Below are positions 29,071 through 37,132 of a stretch of 64,000 nt of DNA, piece after piece. Within the stretch, counting starts at the first letter, position 1; each line of letters begins with the position of its first letter. The translations under genes were made by a program, and so were the position numbers. The notes under the pieces were generated by a model. That model was given only the letters and a program-made list of their open reading frames with translations, did no database searches and was not told the origin of the DNA. Source of the DNA: an uncultured Sphingomonas sp. (lineage in GTDB: Bacteria > Pseudomonadota > Alphaproteobacteria > Sphingomonadales > Sphingomonadaceae). The stretch covers positions 60,735 through 124,734 of the forward strand of contig CAJYLQ010000050.1 of the NCBI GenBank assembly GCA_913775975.1, given 5' to 3'.

Positions 29071-30366
29071 TTATCGGCGACGCAGCACGGCGATGAAGAA
29101 GCCGTCATTCCCCTCCGGCCAGCGCCCCGGCAGCACCCGGTCGGGGCGATCGGTGGCCAGCGTGAAGTCGGGCCGCTGGCCAAGGAACGGCGCGATCTGC
29201 GCCTCCCCCTCCGCCGGCTCCAGCGAGCAGGTGGCGTAGACGAGCGTGCCGCCCGGCTTCACCCAATCCGCCGCACGGGCCAGGATGCGCGCCTGAAGCT
29301 CCGACAGGTCGCGGACCAGCGCCGGGTGCACCCGGTGCAGCACATCCGGGTGCCGGCGGAAGATGCCCGTCGCGCTGCACGGCGCGTCGATCAGCACCGC
29401 GTCGGCGGGGGCGTCTGGCGCCCATTGCAGCACATCCGCCTGTACCACCTCCGCCTTCAGCCGGGTGCGGTACAGGTTCTCGCGCAGCCGCTTGATCCGT
29501 GCCGCCGACTGGTCGACGGCGGTCACGCGCCAGCCGGCGGCGGCGAGCTGCATCGTCTTGCCGCCCGGCGCCGCGCACAGATCCAGCACATGCCCCTGTT
29601 CGGAGCCGTCGCCGGAGCCTTTGGCTGCGCCGATCGCGCGGGCGGGAAGCGAGGCGGCGACGTCCTGCACCCACCACGCCCCCTCGGCATAGCCCGCCAT
29701 CTCGGGCACCGGCGCATGGTCGCCCGACAGGCGGACATGGCCGGGCATCAGGCTGGCGCCGCCCAGCGTCTCGCACCATTCGTCCGTCCGGGCGGGATCG
29801 GCCAGCGTCAGGTCGAGCGGCGGCGGCGCGGCGATCGCGCGCTCCGACTCCGCCACCATCTCCTCGCCCCAGGCGGCGGTCCAGCGCGCCTCGACATCGG
29901 CGGGCAGCGTCGGGATTTCGGGCAGCAGCTGGCCGGACCGGATCAGCGTACCGAATACGCCATGCACCAGCTTGCGCGGGCCGCCATCGACCAGCGGCAG
30001 CACCGTCGAGATCGCGGCATGAGCCGGCGTGCCCAGCACCAGCGCCTGCACCAGCGCGATGCGCAGCGCGGTCCGCGCCTTCGCGTCCGGCGGCAGCGGG
30101 CGTTCGGTCGCGCCGTCGATCATCGCGTCGAGATCGGGCAGGCGGCGCAGCGTTTCCGCCGCGATGGCGTGGGCAAGGCCACGATCGGGCCCGTGCACCA
30201 TCCGCGTCGCGGCCGGCAGCGCCGCCTCCAGCGCCTCGCCGCGACGCAGCACCGCGTCGAGCAGCTTGATCGCGGCACGCCGGGTCGGCACGCCCAGCGG
30301 CTCGGGCGCGTGGCTGTGGTTGGCGGGATCGGATCGGGCGCGGTTGGGGCGCGGCGGGCGGGTCAC
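29071..30366 (-). CDS. rsmB: RsmB/NOP family rRNA cytosine-C5 methyltransferase
   Basis: A 431-residue protein: an N-terminal NusB-like RNA-binding domain (TRRAAIKLLDAVLRRG) and a C-terminal SAM methyltransferase domain. SAM-binding LDLCAAPGGKT and the two catalytic cysteines in DAPCSATG and YATCSLEPAEG are present, matching RsmB, which methylates 16S rRNA C967. The GTG at 30366 is chosen because the longer frame to 30435 runs into the divergent gene. The promoter region is shared with the SDHAF4-like gene opposite. Confidence 0.9.
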   Translation of the reverse strand: MTRPPRPNRARSDPANHSHAPEPLGVPTRRAAIKLLDAVLRRGEALEAALPAATRMVHGPDRGLAHAIAAETLRRLPDLDAMIDGATERPLPPDAKARTALRIALVQALVLGTPAHAAISTVLPLVDGGPRKLVHGVFGTLIRSGQLLPEIPTLPADVEARWTAAWGEEMVAESERAIAAPPPLDLTLADPARTDEWCETLGGASLMPGHVRLSGDHAPVPEMAGYAEGAWWVQDVAASLPARAIGAAKGSGDGSEQGHVLDLCAAPGGKTMQLAAAGWRVTAVDQSAARIKRLRENLYRTRLKAEVVQADVLQWAPDAPADAVLIDAPCSATGIFRRHPDVLHRVHPALVRDLSELQARILARAADWVKPGGTLVYATCSLEPAEGEAQIAPFLGQRPDFTLATDRPDRVLPGRWPEGNDGFFIAVLRRR

Positions 30367-30433
30367 TTCAGTTCGGCCTTCATCGCCCCTATGTGGCGGA
30401 GGTCCAGCGATCCCGCAACGATGGAGCCGAGCC

Positions 30434-30592
30434 ATGGGCCAGCGCCCGCCGCATCTGAAGCCCCCCGCCTATCTCTCCCCCAACCCGCCGGTCCCCCGCC
30501 CCGCCCCGGCGGCGAAGACCGAGGATCCGCTGGGCCGCGACCCCGTCCGCTATGGCGACTGGGAGCTGAAGGGCGTGGCGGTCGATTTCTAA
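30434..30592 (+). CDS. DUF1674 protein (SDHAF4-like succinate dehydrogenase assembly factor)
   Basis: A 52-residue protein ending DPLGRDPVRYGDWELKGVAVDF, the invariant signature of DUF1674. In eukaryotes the homologue SDHAF4 helps assemble flavinated succinate dehydrogenase; bacterial members are assumed to do the same. The N-terminal half is proline-rich and disordered. It lies 67 bases from the divergent rsmB-like start and is easily missed because of its size. Confidence 0.87.
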   Translation: MGQRPPHLKPPAYLSPNPPVPRPAPAAKTEDPLGRDPVRYGDWELKGVAVDF

Positions 30593-30666
30593 GCGGGCCC
30601 GCCCCCGGTTTGACCGGCGGCGGTGCGCACCCTAGCGTGGGCGGCCCTCAACCGTACCGGACCCGG

Positions 30667-31377
30667 ATGACCGCTCCCACGATCCTCGTCGTCGAAGACG
30701 ATCCCGCGCTGCGCACGCTCGTCGCGCGGACGCTCCAGCAGAACGGCTATGCGACGCGCCTCGCCGCCGCCGCGCCGGAAATGTGGCAGGCGCTGGAGCC
30801 GGGCGATGTCGACCTGATCCTGCTCGACATCATGCTGCCCGGCACCAGCGGCATCGACCTGTGCCGCCAGCTGCGTCAGAAGAGCAGCGTGCCGATCATC
30901 TTCGTCAGCGCGCGCGGAAGCGAGACGGATCGCGTCGTCGGGCTGGAACTGGGCGCGGACGATTACCTGCCCAAGCCGTTCGGCACGCATGAACTCGTCG
31001 CGCGCATCCGCGCCGTGCTGCGCCGCGGCCGCGCCCCCGCCCCGAACGAGGCGACGCAGAGCGGGCTGATCCGTTTCGACGGCTGGACCGCCAACCTGCC
31101 CCGGCGCGAGCTGACCTCTCCCACCGGGTCCGTCGTCGAGCTGACCGGGGCGGAGTTCGACCTGCTAGTCGCGTTCCTCGACCATGCGCAGCGCGTGATC
31201 GCGCGCGAGCGGCTGATCGAGGCGTCGCGCGCCCGGATCGGCGATGCGTCCGACCGCAGCATCGACGTGCTGGTCAGCCGGCTGCGCCGCAAGCTGTCCA
31301 GCGCCGGCGGCGCCGCGCCGATCGTGACGGTGCGCGGGGTCGGCTACATGCTGAACGTGCCCGCCGAGCGGACATGA
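30667..31377 (+). CDS. OmpR-family response regulator
   Basis: A 236-residue regulator: receiver (1-120) with Asp54 as phospho-acceptor (LILLDIMLPG), acidic VVEDDP, lysine in LPKPFG, and a C-terminal winged helix (LTGAEFDLLVAFLDH, DRSIDVLVSRLRRKL, IVTVRGVGYML). The ATG follows shortly after a GTACCGGACCCGG stretch without a strong ribosome site. Its stop overlaps the kinase start (ATGA), so the pair is co-translated. The regulon is unknown. Confidence 0.92.
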   Translation: MTAPTILVVEDDPALRTLVARTLQQNGYATRLAAAAPEMWQALEPGDVDLILLDIMLPGTSGIDLCRQLRQKSSVPIIFVSARGSETDRVVGLELGADDYLPKPFGTHELVARIRAVLRRGRAPAPNEATQSGLIRFDGWTANLPRRELTSPTGSVVELTGAEFDLLVAFLDHAQRVIARERLIEASRARIGDASDRSIDVLVSRLRRKLSSAGGAAPIVTVRGVGYMLNVPAERT

Positions 31378-32702
31378 GGACCGGCCGGCCGGGCTGGCTG
31401 CACCGGCCGCGCAGCCTGCTGGGCCAGATCATCGGCATCCTGCTGCTGACCAGCGCGATCGAGTTCGGCATCAGCGCGCTGCTCTACGAACGCGCCAGCA
31501 CCTTCTCCGTCCGCGATGACGAGGCGCGGCGGCTGGCCGAGCATCTGGTCGTCGCGATCCGCGTGCTGGAGGAACACCGGCCCGAGGAGCGCCCGGCGAT
31601 CGCCGGAGAGGTCACGACCGACCGCTACATCGTCCGCTGGCTGCCGCGGCCGCCGCAATCGCCCCCGGTCGATCCCGCGCTGGACGGGATGCACGACCAG
31701 ATCGTCGCCTGGGAACCCTCGCTGGAGGAAACGGCGCTGCGGCTGCGCTTCGCGACGCCGGGCGCGCGATCGGTGATCGAGGGGCAGGCGCGGCTGGACG
31801 ACGGCAGCTGGATGCAGTTCCGCACGCGCGAGCCGCTGCGCACAATAGACCTCGCGCTCAGCCGCGTCCTGATGGCGCTGGTGCCCGCGCTGGCGCTGAC
31901 GCTGATCGGCGGGCTGCTGATCCGCCGCACGCTGCGCCCCTTGCGCGATCTGACCGAGGCGGCGGAGCGGATCGGCCGCGCGCATCCCGATCCCGTGCCC
32001 GAGCACGGCACCGGCGAGGTGCGCCGGCTGACCCAGTCGTTCAACCGGATGCAGGGCCGTATCGCCCGGCTGATCGAGGAGCGGATGCGCGCACTGGCGG
32101 CCGTCGGCCACGACCTGCGCACGCCGCTGGCGCGTCTGGTCCTGCGCGCGGAGGGGATCGCGGACGCGGAGGTGCGCGGCGCGATCCGGGCGGAGGTGGC
32201 GGAGATGGAGGTGATGATCGCCTCGCTCCTCGCCTTTCTGGGCGGTGAGGCGGATGCGGAGGCGCCGGTGCTGATCGACCTGGCGGTGCTGTGCGCGACG
32301 CTGGCCGACGATGCCGAGGATCGCGGTCTCAGCGTCGTCTATGACGGGCCGGCGCATGTCGACCGCCGCGTGCGGCCGGTGGGGTTCAAGCGCGCGCTGG
32401 TCAATCTGGTCGAAAACGGCCTTCATTATGGCGAGCGGGTGCGCATCGTGCTGGAGCAGGATGCCGGCGGGCTGGCGATCCATGTCGAGGATGACGGGCC
32501 GGGCATCCCCGAGGATTCGCTCGACCTGGTGTTCGAGCCGTTCGTGCGGCTGGACCCGGCGCGCCGCCGCGACACCACCGGCTTTGGCCTGGGCCTGTCG
32601 ATCGTTGCGCGCGCGGTCAGCGCGGAGGGCGGCCGCGTGACGCTGGCCAACCGCACGCAGGGCGGCCTGCGCGCGACGATCCTGCTGCCGCCCGCGTCCT
32701 GA
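31374..32702 (+). CDS. EnvZ-like sensor histidine kinase
   Basis: A 442-residue membrane kinase: helix 1 (about 17-37), a periplasmic region (about 40-165), helix 2 (about 168-186), HAMP (RRTLRPLRDLTEAAERIG), HisKA with His246 (VGHDLRTPLARL) and a GHKL domain (NLVENGLHYG, EDDGPGIPEDS, GFGLGLSI). It overlaps the OmpR-family regulator by 4 bases and is its likely partner. The periplasmic segment has no recognisable ligand domain. Confidence 0.92.
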   Translation: MRTGRPGWLHRPRSLLGQIIGILLLTSAIEFGISALLYERASTFSVRDDEARRLAEHLVVAIRVLEEHRPEERPAIAGEVTTDRYIVRWLPRPPQSPPVDPALDGMHDQIVAWEPSLEETALRLRFATPGARSVIEGQARLDDGSWMQFRTREPLRTIDLALSRVLMALVPALALTLIGGLLIRRTLRPLRDLTEAAERIGRAHPDPVPEHGTGEVRRLTQSFNRMQGRIARLIEERMRALAAVGHDLRTPLARLVLRAEGIADAEVRGAIRAEVAEMEVMIASLLAFLGGEADAEAPVLIDLAVLCATLADDAEDRGLSVVYDGPAHVDRRVRPVGFKRALVNLVENGLHYGERVRIVLEQDAGGLAIHVEDDGPGIPEDSLDLVFEPFVRLDPARRRDTTGFGLGLSIVARAVSAEGGRVTLANRTQGGLRATILLPPAS

Positions 32703-32796
32703 CGCACAACCCATGAAACACTTTGTCATCCAGCCGCTGCAACGCAGCAAGAGTGGCGCGCTATACGGGTGATCCCAATTGCTGGAGACCCCGACG

Positions 32797-32904
32797 ATGC
32801 CGTCGTTCAATTTCGAACTCAACTGGCTGGAACTGCAAAGCGCGCTGCTGGTGCTGGTCGTGATGTGCGTGTTCGCCGCGTTCAGCGCCTGGCGCGCCCG
32901 CTAA
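32797..32904 (+). CDS. Small single-span membrane peptide
   Basis: A 35-residue ORF, MPSFNFELNWLELQSALLV... ending FSAWRAR, with one hydrophobic helix (about 15-30) and a basic C-terminus. A good GGAG ribosome site lies 9 bases before the ATG. It sits alone in the 300-base gap between the kinase and lactonase genes, on the same strand. I do not recognise the family. The combination of ribosome site, amphipathic start and helix makes it a believable gene. Confidence 0.5.
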   Translation: MPSFNFELNWLELQSALLVLVVMCVFAAFSAWRAR

Positions 32905-33001
32905 GGCTGCCGCTGCCCCGATCGGCATCGGCCGCAAAACACTGGCCTATGCGTCCATGCCGGCTATGACGGGGCAGACCCCGGATCGGTGTGGAGAGGA
33001 T

Positions 33002-33880
33002 ATGATGAGCGACAGTCCCCGGCAGGACGCGGTGGTGGTGCCCGGCAGTGGCCGTGCCACGCTGGGCGAAGGGCCCGTCTGGTCCGAGCGGCAGAACGCC
33101 GTCTTCTGGGTGGACATCCTAGGCCGGCAGGTGATGCGCCTGTCGCTGGCCGACGGCGCCGTGACCCGGTGGGACATGCCCGCCCCGATCGGCTGGCTGG
33201 TGGAGCGTGAGAGCAAGCCCGGCTTCATCGCCGGCTTCGCCAGTGGCTTCGCGGAGCTGGACCTCGAACCGCTGGCGATCCGCCCGATCGCCGATCCCGA
33301 GCCCGACCTGCCCACCAACCGCATGAACGATGCGAAGGCGGATCCGAAGGGCCGCATCTGGGCGGGCACCATGCCCTTTTCGTGCGAGGGCGATGTCGGC
33401 GCCTTCTACCGCCTCGACCCCGATCTCAGCTGGACGTGCGTCGACAAGCCCTATTGCATCCCCAACGGCCCGGCGATCGCGCCGGACGGCACCTGGCTTC
33501 TGCACACCGATACCGCACGCGGCACCATCTATCGCTACGCGATCAACGACGACGGCAGCCTCGCGCCGCGCACGGAGTTCCTCCGTTTCGAGGATGACTG
33601 GGGCAGCCCTGACGGCATGACCTTCGATGCGGAGGGCCATCTGTGGGTGGGCCATTGGGGTACGGGCCAGCTGAGCCGCTTCGACCCCGCCGGCAAGCGC
33701 GAACGCTTCCTGCGCCTGCCCGCCTCGCAGATCACCAGTTGCACCTTTGCCGGGCCGGACCTGTCGCGCATGTTCGTCACCTCCGCCGCCGACGGGCGCG
33801 ATGACGAACCCCATGCGGGCGCCCTGTTCGAGGTCGATCCGGGCGTGCGCGGCCTGCCGACGCTGCGCTTCGGCGGCTGA
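33002..33880 (+). CDS. SMP-30/gluconolactonase family protein
   Basis: A 292-residue six-bladed beta-propeller hydrolase. LGEGPVWSERQNAVFWVDILG contains the metal-ligand glutamate, and NRMNDAKADPKGRIWAGTM carries the conserved asparagine and aspartate, with GSPDGMTFDAEGHLWVGHWG giving the fourth metal ligand. Such enzymes open sugar lactones. A GGAGAGGA ribosome site lies just before two adjacent ATGs at 33002 and 33005; either could be used. A longer frame begins at 32957 but lacks a ribosome site. Confidence 0.9.
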   Translation: MMSDSPRQDAVVVPGSGRATLGEGPVWSERQNAVFWVDILGRQVMRLSLADGAVTRWDMPAPIGWLVERESKPGFIAGFASGFAELDLEPLAIRPIADPEPDLPTNRMNDAKADPKGRIWAGTMPFSCEGDVGAFYRLDPDLSWTCVDKPYCIPNGPAIAPDGTWLLHTDTARGTIYRYAINDDGSLAPRTEFLRFEDDWGSPDGMTFDAEGHLWVGHWGTGQLSRFDPAGKRERFLRLPASQITSCTFAGPDLSRMFVTSAADGRDDEPHAGALFEVDPGVRGLPTLRFGG

Positions 33881-33892
33881 GGGACGGCGGCG

Positions 33893-34417
33893 ATGCCCTG
33901 CTACGCGATCGACGGCGCGCGGCCGACCCTGGGCGAGGGCGTGTGGATCGCTCCCTCCGCCGACGTGATCGGCGACGCGCGGCTGGGCGACGGCGCCAGC
34001 GTGTGGTTCGGCGCGGTCATCCGCGCGGACAACACGCCGATCGTCGTCGGCGCGCGAACCAATGTGCAGGAAGGAGCGATGCTCCATTCCGATCCGGGCA
34101 GCCCGCTGACCATTGGCGCGGGCGTGACGGTGGGGCATCACGCGATCCTGCACGGCTGCACGATCGGCGCGGACGTTCTGGTCGGCATGGGCGCGATCGT
34201 GCTGAACGGCGCGACGATTGGCGATGGCTGCCTGATCGGCGCCGGCGCGCTGGTGACGGAGGGCAAGAGCTTCCCGCCCGGCAGCCTGATCGTCGGCAGC
34301 CCCGCGCGCGCCGTCCGCGAACTTTCCGCCGATGCGATCGCCCGGCTGCGGGCTTCGGCGGACGGCTATACGGCGCGCGCACGGGCGTTCACGACCGGGC
34401 TGGAGCGCGTCGACTGA
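33893..34417 (+). CDS. Gamma carbonic anhydrase-like hexapeptide-repeat protein
   Basis: A 174-residue left-handed beta-helix protein of the YrdA/PaaY type. Repeats of the form [IV]GxGxx run from about residue 20 to 135 (IGDARLGDGASVWFGAVIRADNTPI, VGHHAILHGCTIGADVLVGMGAIVLNGATIGDG). The histidines in MLHSD and VGHHAILHG match the trimer-interface metal site. The family may act as carbonic anhydrases or acyl-transfer helpers; activity is not certain. It starts 12 bases after the lactonase gene. Confidence 0.9.
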   Translation: MPCYAIDGARPTLGEGVWIAPSADVIGDARLGDGASVWFGAVIRADNTPIVVGARTNVQEGAMLHSDPGSPLTIGAGVTVGHHAILHGCTIGADVLVGMGAIVLNGATIGDGCLIGAGALVTEGKSFPPGSLIVGSPARAVRELSADAIARLRASADGYTARARAFTTGLERVD

Positions 34418-34503
34418 TCCGCTAACGTAGATTAAGATATTGAAAAATATGGAACAGACAGGTTGAGCCCGCGCTTGTCCCTTCACCGACAATGGAGGGA
34501 TAG

Positions 34504-35091
34504 ATGGGCGATCTTGCCAATCCGCAGGGCGACGATGCCCCGCTGACCACGTCCAAGCGGCGCGATGCGGCGGGTGATGCGGCCGAACAGTTGACCGGGG
34601 CGCAGGGCGATGCGCTGGTCGGCAACGCGGTGACGATCAACAGGCCCGTGGCGGAGGTCTATGCGGCGTTCCGCAACTTCGCCCGCCTGCCCGACTTCAT
34701 GGAGAATGTGGAGCGGATCGAGGTGCTGGACGGCGCCCGGTCGCGCTGGACGGTGAAGGCGCCGGGCGGCGGCACGGTCGGCTGGACCGCGCGGATCACC
34801 GAGGAGGAGCCGGACCGGCTGATCGCCTGGACGAGCGAGGATGATGCCGACGTGCCCAATTCAGGCCGCGTCACGTTCCGCGACGCCGGTGCGCGCGGCA
34901 CGGTCGTCAGCGCGGTGATCCTGTACGACCCGCCGGGGGGCTTCATCGGGCGCGTCGTCGCGAAGATGTTCCAGCGCGAACCCGCGATCCAGGCGCGCCG
35001 CGACCTGCGCCGGTTCAAGCAGCTGATGGAAACGGGTGAGATCGCGACACCCGCGATGAATCCCCGCCAGTTCGAGGAAATGGGACTGTGA
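34504..35091 (+). CDS. SRPBCC family protein
   Basis: A 195-residue protein with a flexible N-terminal region (about 1-35) followed by a START/SRPBCC-type domain ([37 protein letters not shown]). Relatives are annotated as polyketide cyclase/dehydrase or lipid-binding proteins without known ligands. A GGAGGG ribosome site precedes the ATG. It overlaps the Zn-dehydrogenase gene by 4 bases, forming a three-gene operon with the SDR gene; such clusters are commonly stress-induced in alphaproteobacteria. Confidence 0.85.
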   Translation: MGDLANPQGDDAPLTTSKRRDAAGDAAEQLTGAQGDALVGNAVTINRPVAEVYAAFRNFARLPDFMENVERIEVLDGARSRWTVKAPGGGTVGWTARITEEEPDRLIAWTSEDDADVPNSGRVTFRDAGARGTVVSAVILYDPPGGFIGRVVAKMFQREPAIQARRDLRRFKQLMETGEIATPAMNPRQFEEMGL

Positions 35092-36278
35092 AGGCACTCG
35101 CCTGGCACGGCAAGCATGACGTGCGCATCGACACGGTCGACGATCCCGAGATCGTCAATCCCCGCGACGCGATCATCAAGGTGACGTCGACCGCGATCTG
35201 CGGGTCCGACCTGCACCTGTACGACGGGTACATCCCGACGATGCAGGCCGGCGACATACTGGGCCACGAGTTCATGGGCGAGGTGGTGGAGGTGGGCAGC
35301 GCCTCCACCCTGAAGAAGGGGCAGCGCGTCGTCGTACCCTTCACCATCGCGTGCGGCAGCTGCTATCATTGCGGCAAGCACCAGTATTCCGCCTGCCCCA
35401 ACGGCCTGCCCGCGGACAATCAGGATATCGCGCGCGAGCTGTACGGCACGGAGATGGCCGGGCTGTTCGGCTACAGCCACATGACCGGCGGCTATGCCGG
35501 CGGGCAGGCGGAATATGTCCGCGTGCCGTTCAGCGATGTCGGCCCGATCGTCATCCCGGACGGGATGGAGGACGACAAGGTACTGTTCCTGTCCGACATC
35601 CTGCCCACCGGCTGGCAGGCGGCGGAATATGCGCAGATCGAGCCGGGCGACACGGTCGCGGTGTGGGGTTGCGGCCCGGTCGGCCTGTTCGCGGTCCAGT
35701 CCGCCTTCCTGATGGGGGCGGAGCGGGTGATCGCGATCGATCACTTTCCCAACCGGCTGGCGCTCGCGCGGCGGTTCGGCGCGGAGACGATCAACTTCAA
35801 GGAAACCGCCACGTACGATGCGTTGATGGAGATGACCGGCGGCATCGGCCCCGATGCGGTGATCGACGCGGTGGGGCTGGAGGCGCACGGGCTGTTCGTC
35901 GACAACATCATCGACCAGATCAAGGCCTCCACCTTCCTCGGCACCGACCGGCCGCACTCGATCCGGCAGGCGATCATCGCGTGCCGCAAGGGCGGGCGCG
36001 TATCGATGCCCGCCGTCTATGGCGGCTTCGTCGACAAGTTTCCGCTCGGCGCGCTGATGGAAAAGGGGCTGACGCTGAAGACCGGGCAGACGCACGTTCA
36101 GCACTACATGCCCGCGCTGCTCCAGGCGATCATGGAGGGGAAGATCGATACCGAATTCCTCATCAGCCACCGGATGCCGCTGTCGCAGGCGCCCGAGGGC
36201 TATCGCATGTTCCACGACGAACAGAACGAGACGACGAAGATCGTGCTGAAACCCGGAATGGACCGCGTCGCGGCCTGA
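35088..36278 (+). CDS. Zinc-dependent alcohol dehydrogenase (FdhA-like)
   Basis: A 396-residue medium-chain dehydrogenase starting at GTG. The catalytic zinc site is [12 protein letters not shown] and GHEFMGEV; the structural zinc site [15 protein letters not shown] has four cysteines at CX2CX2CX7C spacing. The NAD-binding motif is [15 protein letters not shown]. The order resembles the glutathione-independent formaldehyde dehydrogenase-like group. The start overlaps the SRPBCC stop (GTGA), and the SDR gene begins 49 bases after its stop. The substrate is unknown. Confidence 0.92.
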   Translation: MKALAWHGKHDVRIDTVDDPEIVNPRDAIIKVTSTAICGSDLHLYDGYIPTMQAGDILGHEFMGEVVEVGSASTLKKGQRVVVPFTIACGSCYHCGKHQYSACPNGLPADNQDIARELYGTEMAGLFGYSHMTGGYAGGQAEYVRVPFSDVGPIVIPDGMEDDKVLFLSDILPTGWQAAEYAQIEPGDTVAVWGCGPVGLFAVQSAFLMGAERVIAIDHFPNRLALARRFGAETINFKETATYDALMEMTGGIGPDAVIDAVGLEAHGLFVDNIIDQIKASTFLGTDRPHSIRQAIIACRKGGRVSMPAVYGGFVDKFPLGALMEKGLTLKTGQTHVQHYMPALLQAIMEGKIDTEFLISHRMPLSQAPEGYRMFHDEQNETTKIVLKPGMDRVAA

Positions 36279-36327
36279 CCGTCCTGCCCGCGGGCCAAGG
36301 CCTGCGGGCGACTATCGGAGAAGAACG

Positions 36328-37113
36328 ATGCCCAACAAATTTGCGATCATCACCGGCGCCTCGACCGGCATCGGCTTCGAACTGGCGACGCTGGCGGCGC
36401 GGGACGGCTATGACATCCTGGTCGTCGCCAACGAGCCGCTGATCGACGCGGCGGCGGCGGATTTCGAGCAGTTCGGCACACAGGTCCAGTCGGTGGAGGC
36501 GGACCTGTCGACGCTGGAGGGCGTCGACACGCTGCTGGCGGCGACGAACGGCCGCAGGATCGACGTGCTCTGCGCAAACGCCGGCAAGGGGCTGGGCCGC
36601 GCCTTTCTGGAACAGGACGTGGCGGACTGGCGCCGGGTGATCGACACCAACATCACCGGCACGCTCTATCTGCTGCAGAAGGTGCTGCGCGAGATGGCGG
36701 CGCGCGGCGAGGGCAAGGTGCTCGTGACCGGGTCGATCGCGGGGTATATCCCGGGCTCGTTCCAGGCGGTCTATAACGGCAGCAAGTCGTTCATCGACTT
36801 TTTCACCGATGCGATCCGCAACGAGCTGAAAGAGGTGGAGGGTGTGACCATCACGACGCTGAAGCCGGGGCCCGTCGATACCGAATTCTTCGCCAGCGCC
36901 GACATGCTCGACACCTCGGTCGGCCAGTCGGACAGCAAAAGCGACCCGGCCAAGGTCGCCGCCGATGGCTGGAACGCGATGATGAAGGGCGAGGCGTCGA
37001 TCTTCTCGGGGTTGAAGACCAAGATCCAGGGTGTGCTGGCCAACGTCACGCCCGCCTCCGTCCTCGCCGAACAGCATCGCGCGATGGCGGAGCCGGGATC
37101 GGCGAAGTCGTAA
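36328..37113 (+). CDS. SDR family NAD(P)-dependent oxidoreductase
   Basis: A 261-residue classical short-chain dehydrogenase: cofactor motif TGASTGIGFE near the N-terminus, NAGKG in strand 4 (CANAGKGLG), catalytic serine in VTGSIAGYIPG and the YNGSK catalytic Tyr/Lys pair. It belongs to the operon with the SRPBCC and Zn-dehydrogenase genes, and a GGAGAAG ribosome site precedes the ATG. The substrate cannot be inferred. Confidence 0.9.
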   Translation: MPNKFAIITGASTGIGFELATLAARDGYDILVVANEPLIDAAAADFEQFGTQVQSVEADLSTLEGVDTLLAATNGRRIDVLCANAGKGLGRAFLEQDVADWRRVIDTNITGTLYLLQKVLREMAARGEGKVLVTGSIAGYIPGSFQAVYNGSKSFIDFFTDAIRNELKEVEGVTITTLKPGPVDTEFFASADMLDTSVGQSDSKSDPAKVAADGWNAMMKGEASIFSGLKTKIQGVLANVTPASVLAEQHRAMAEPGSAKS

Positions 37114-37132
37114 CCGGCGGTCGCGCTGGCGC

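Noticed and set aside
26613..29183. 856-residue version of the heparinase-like protein
   Set aside because: The N-terminal 273 codons are a shadow of rpe in another frame; the GTG at 28364 gives the family-like start.
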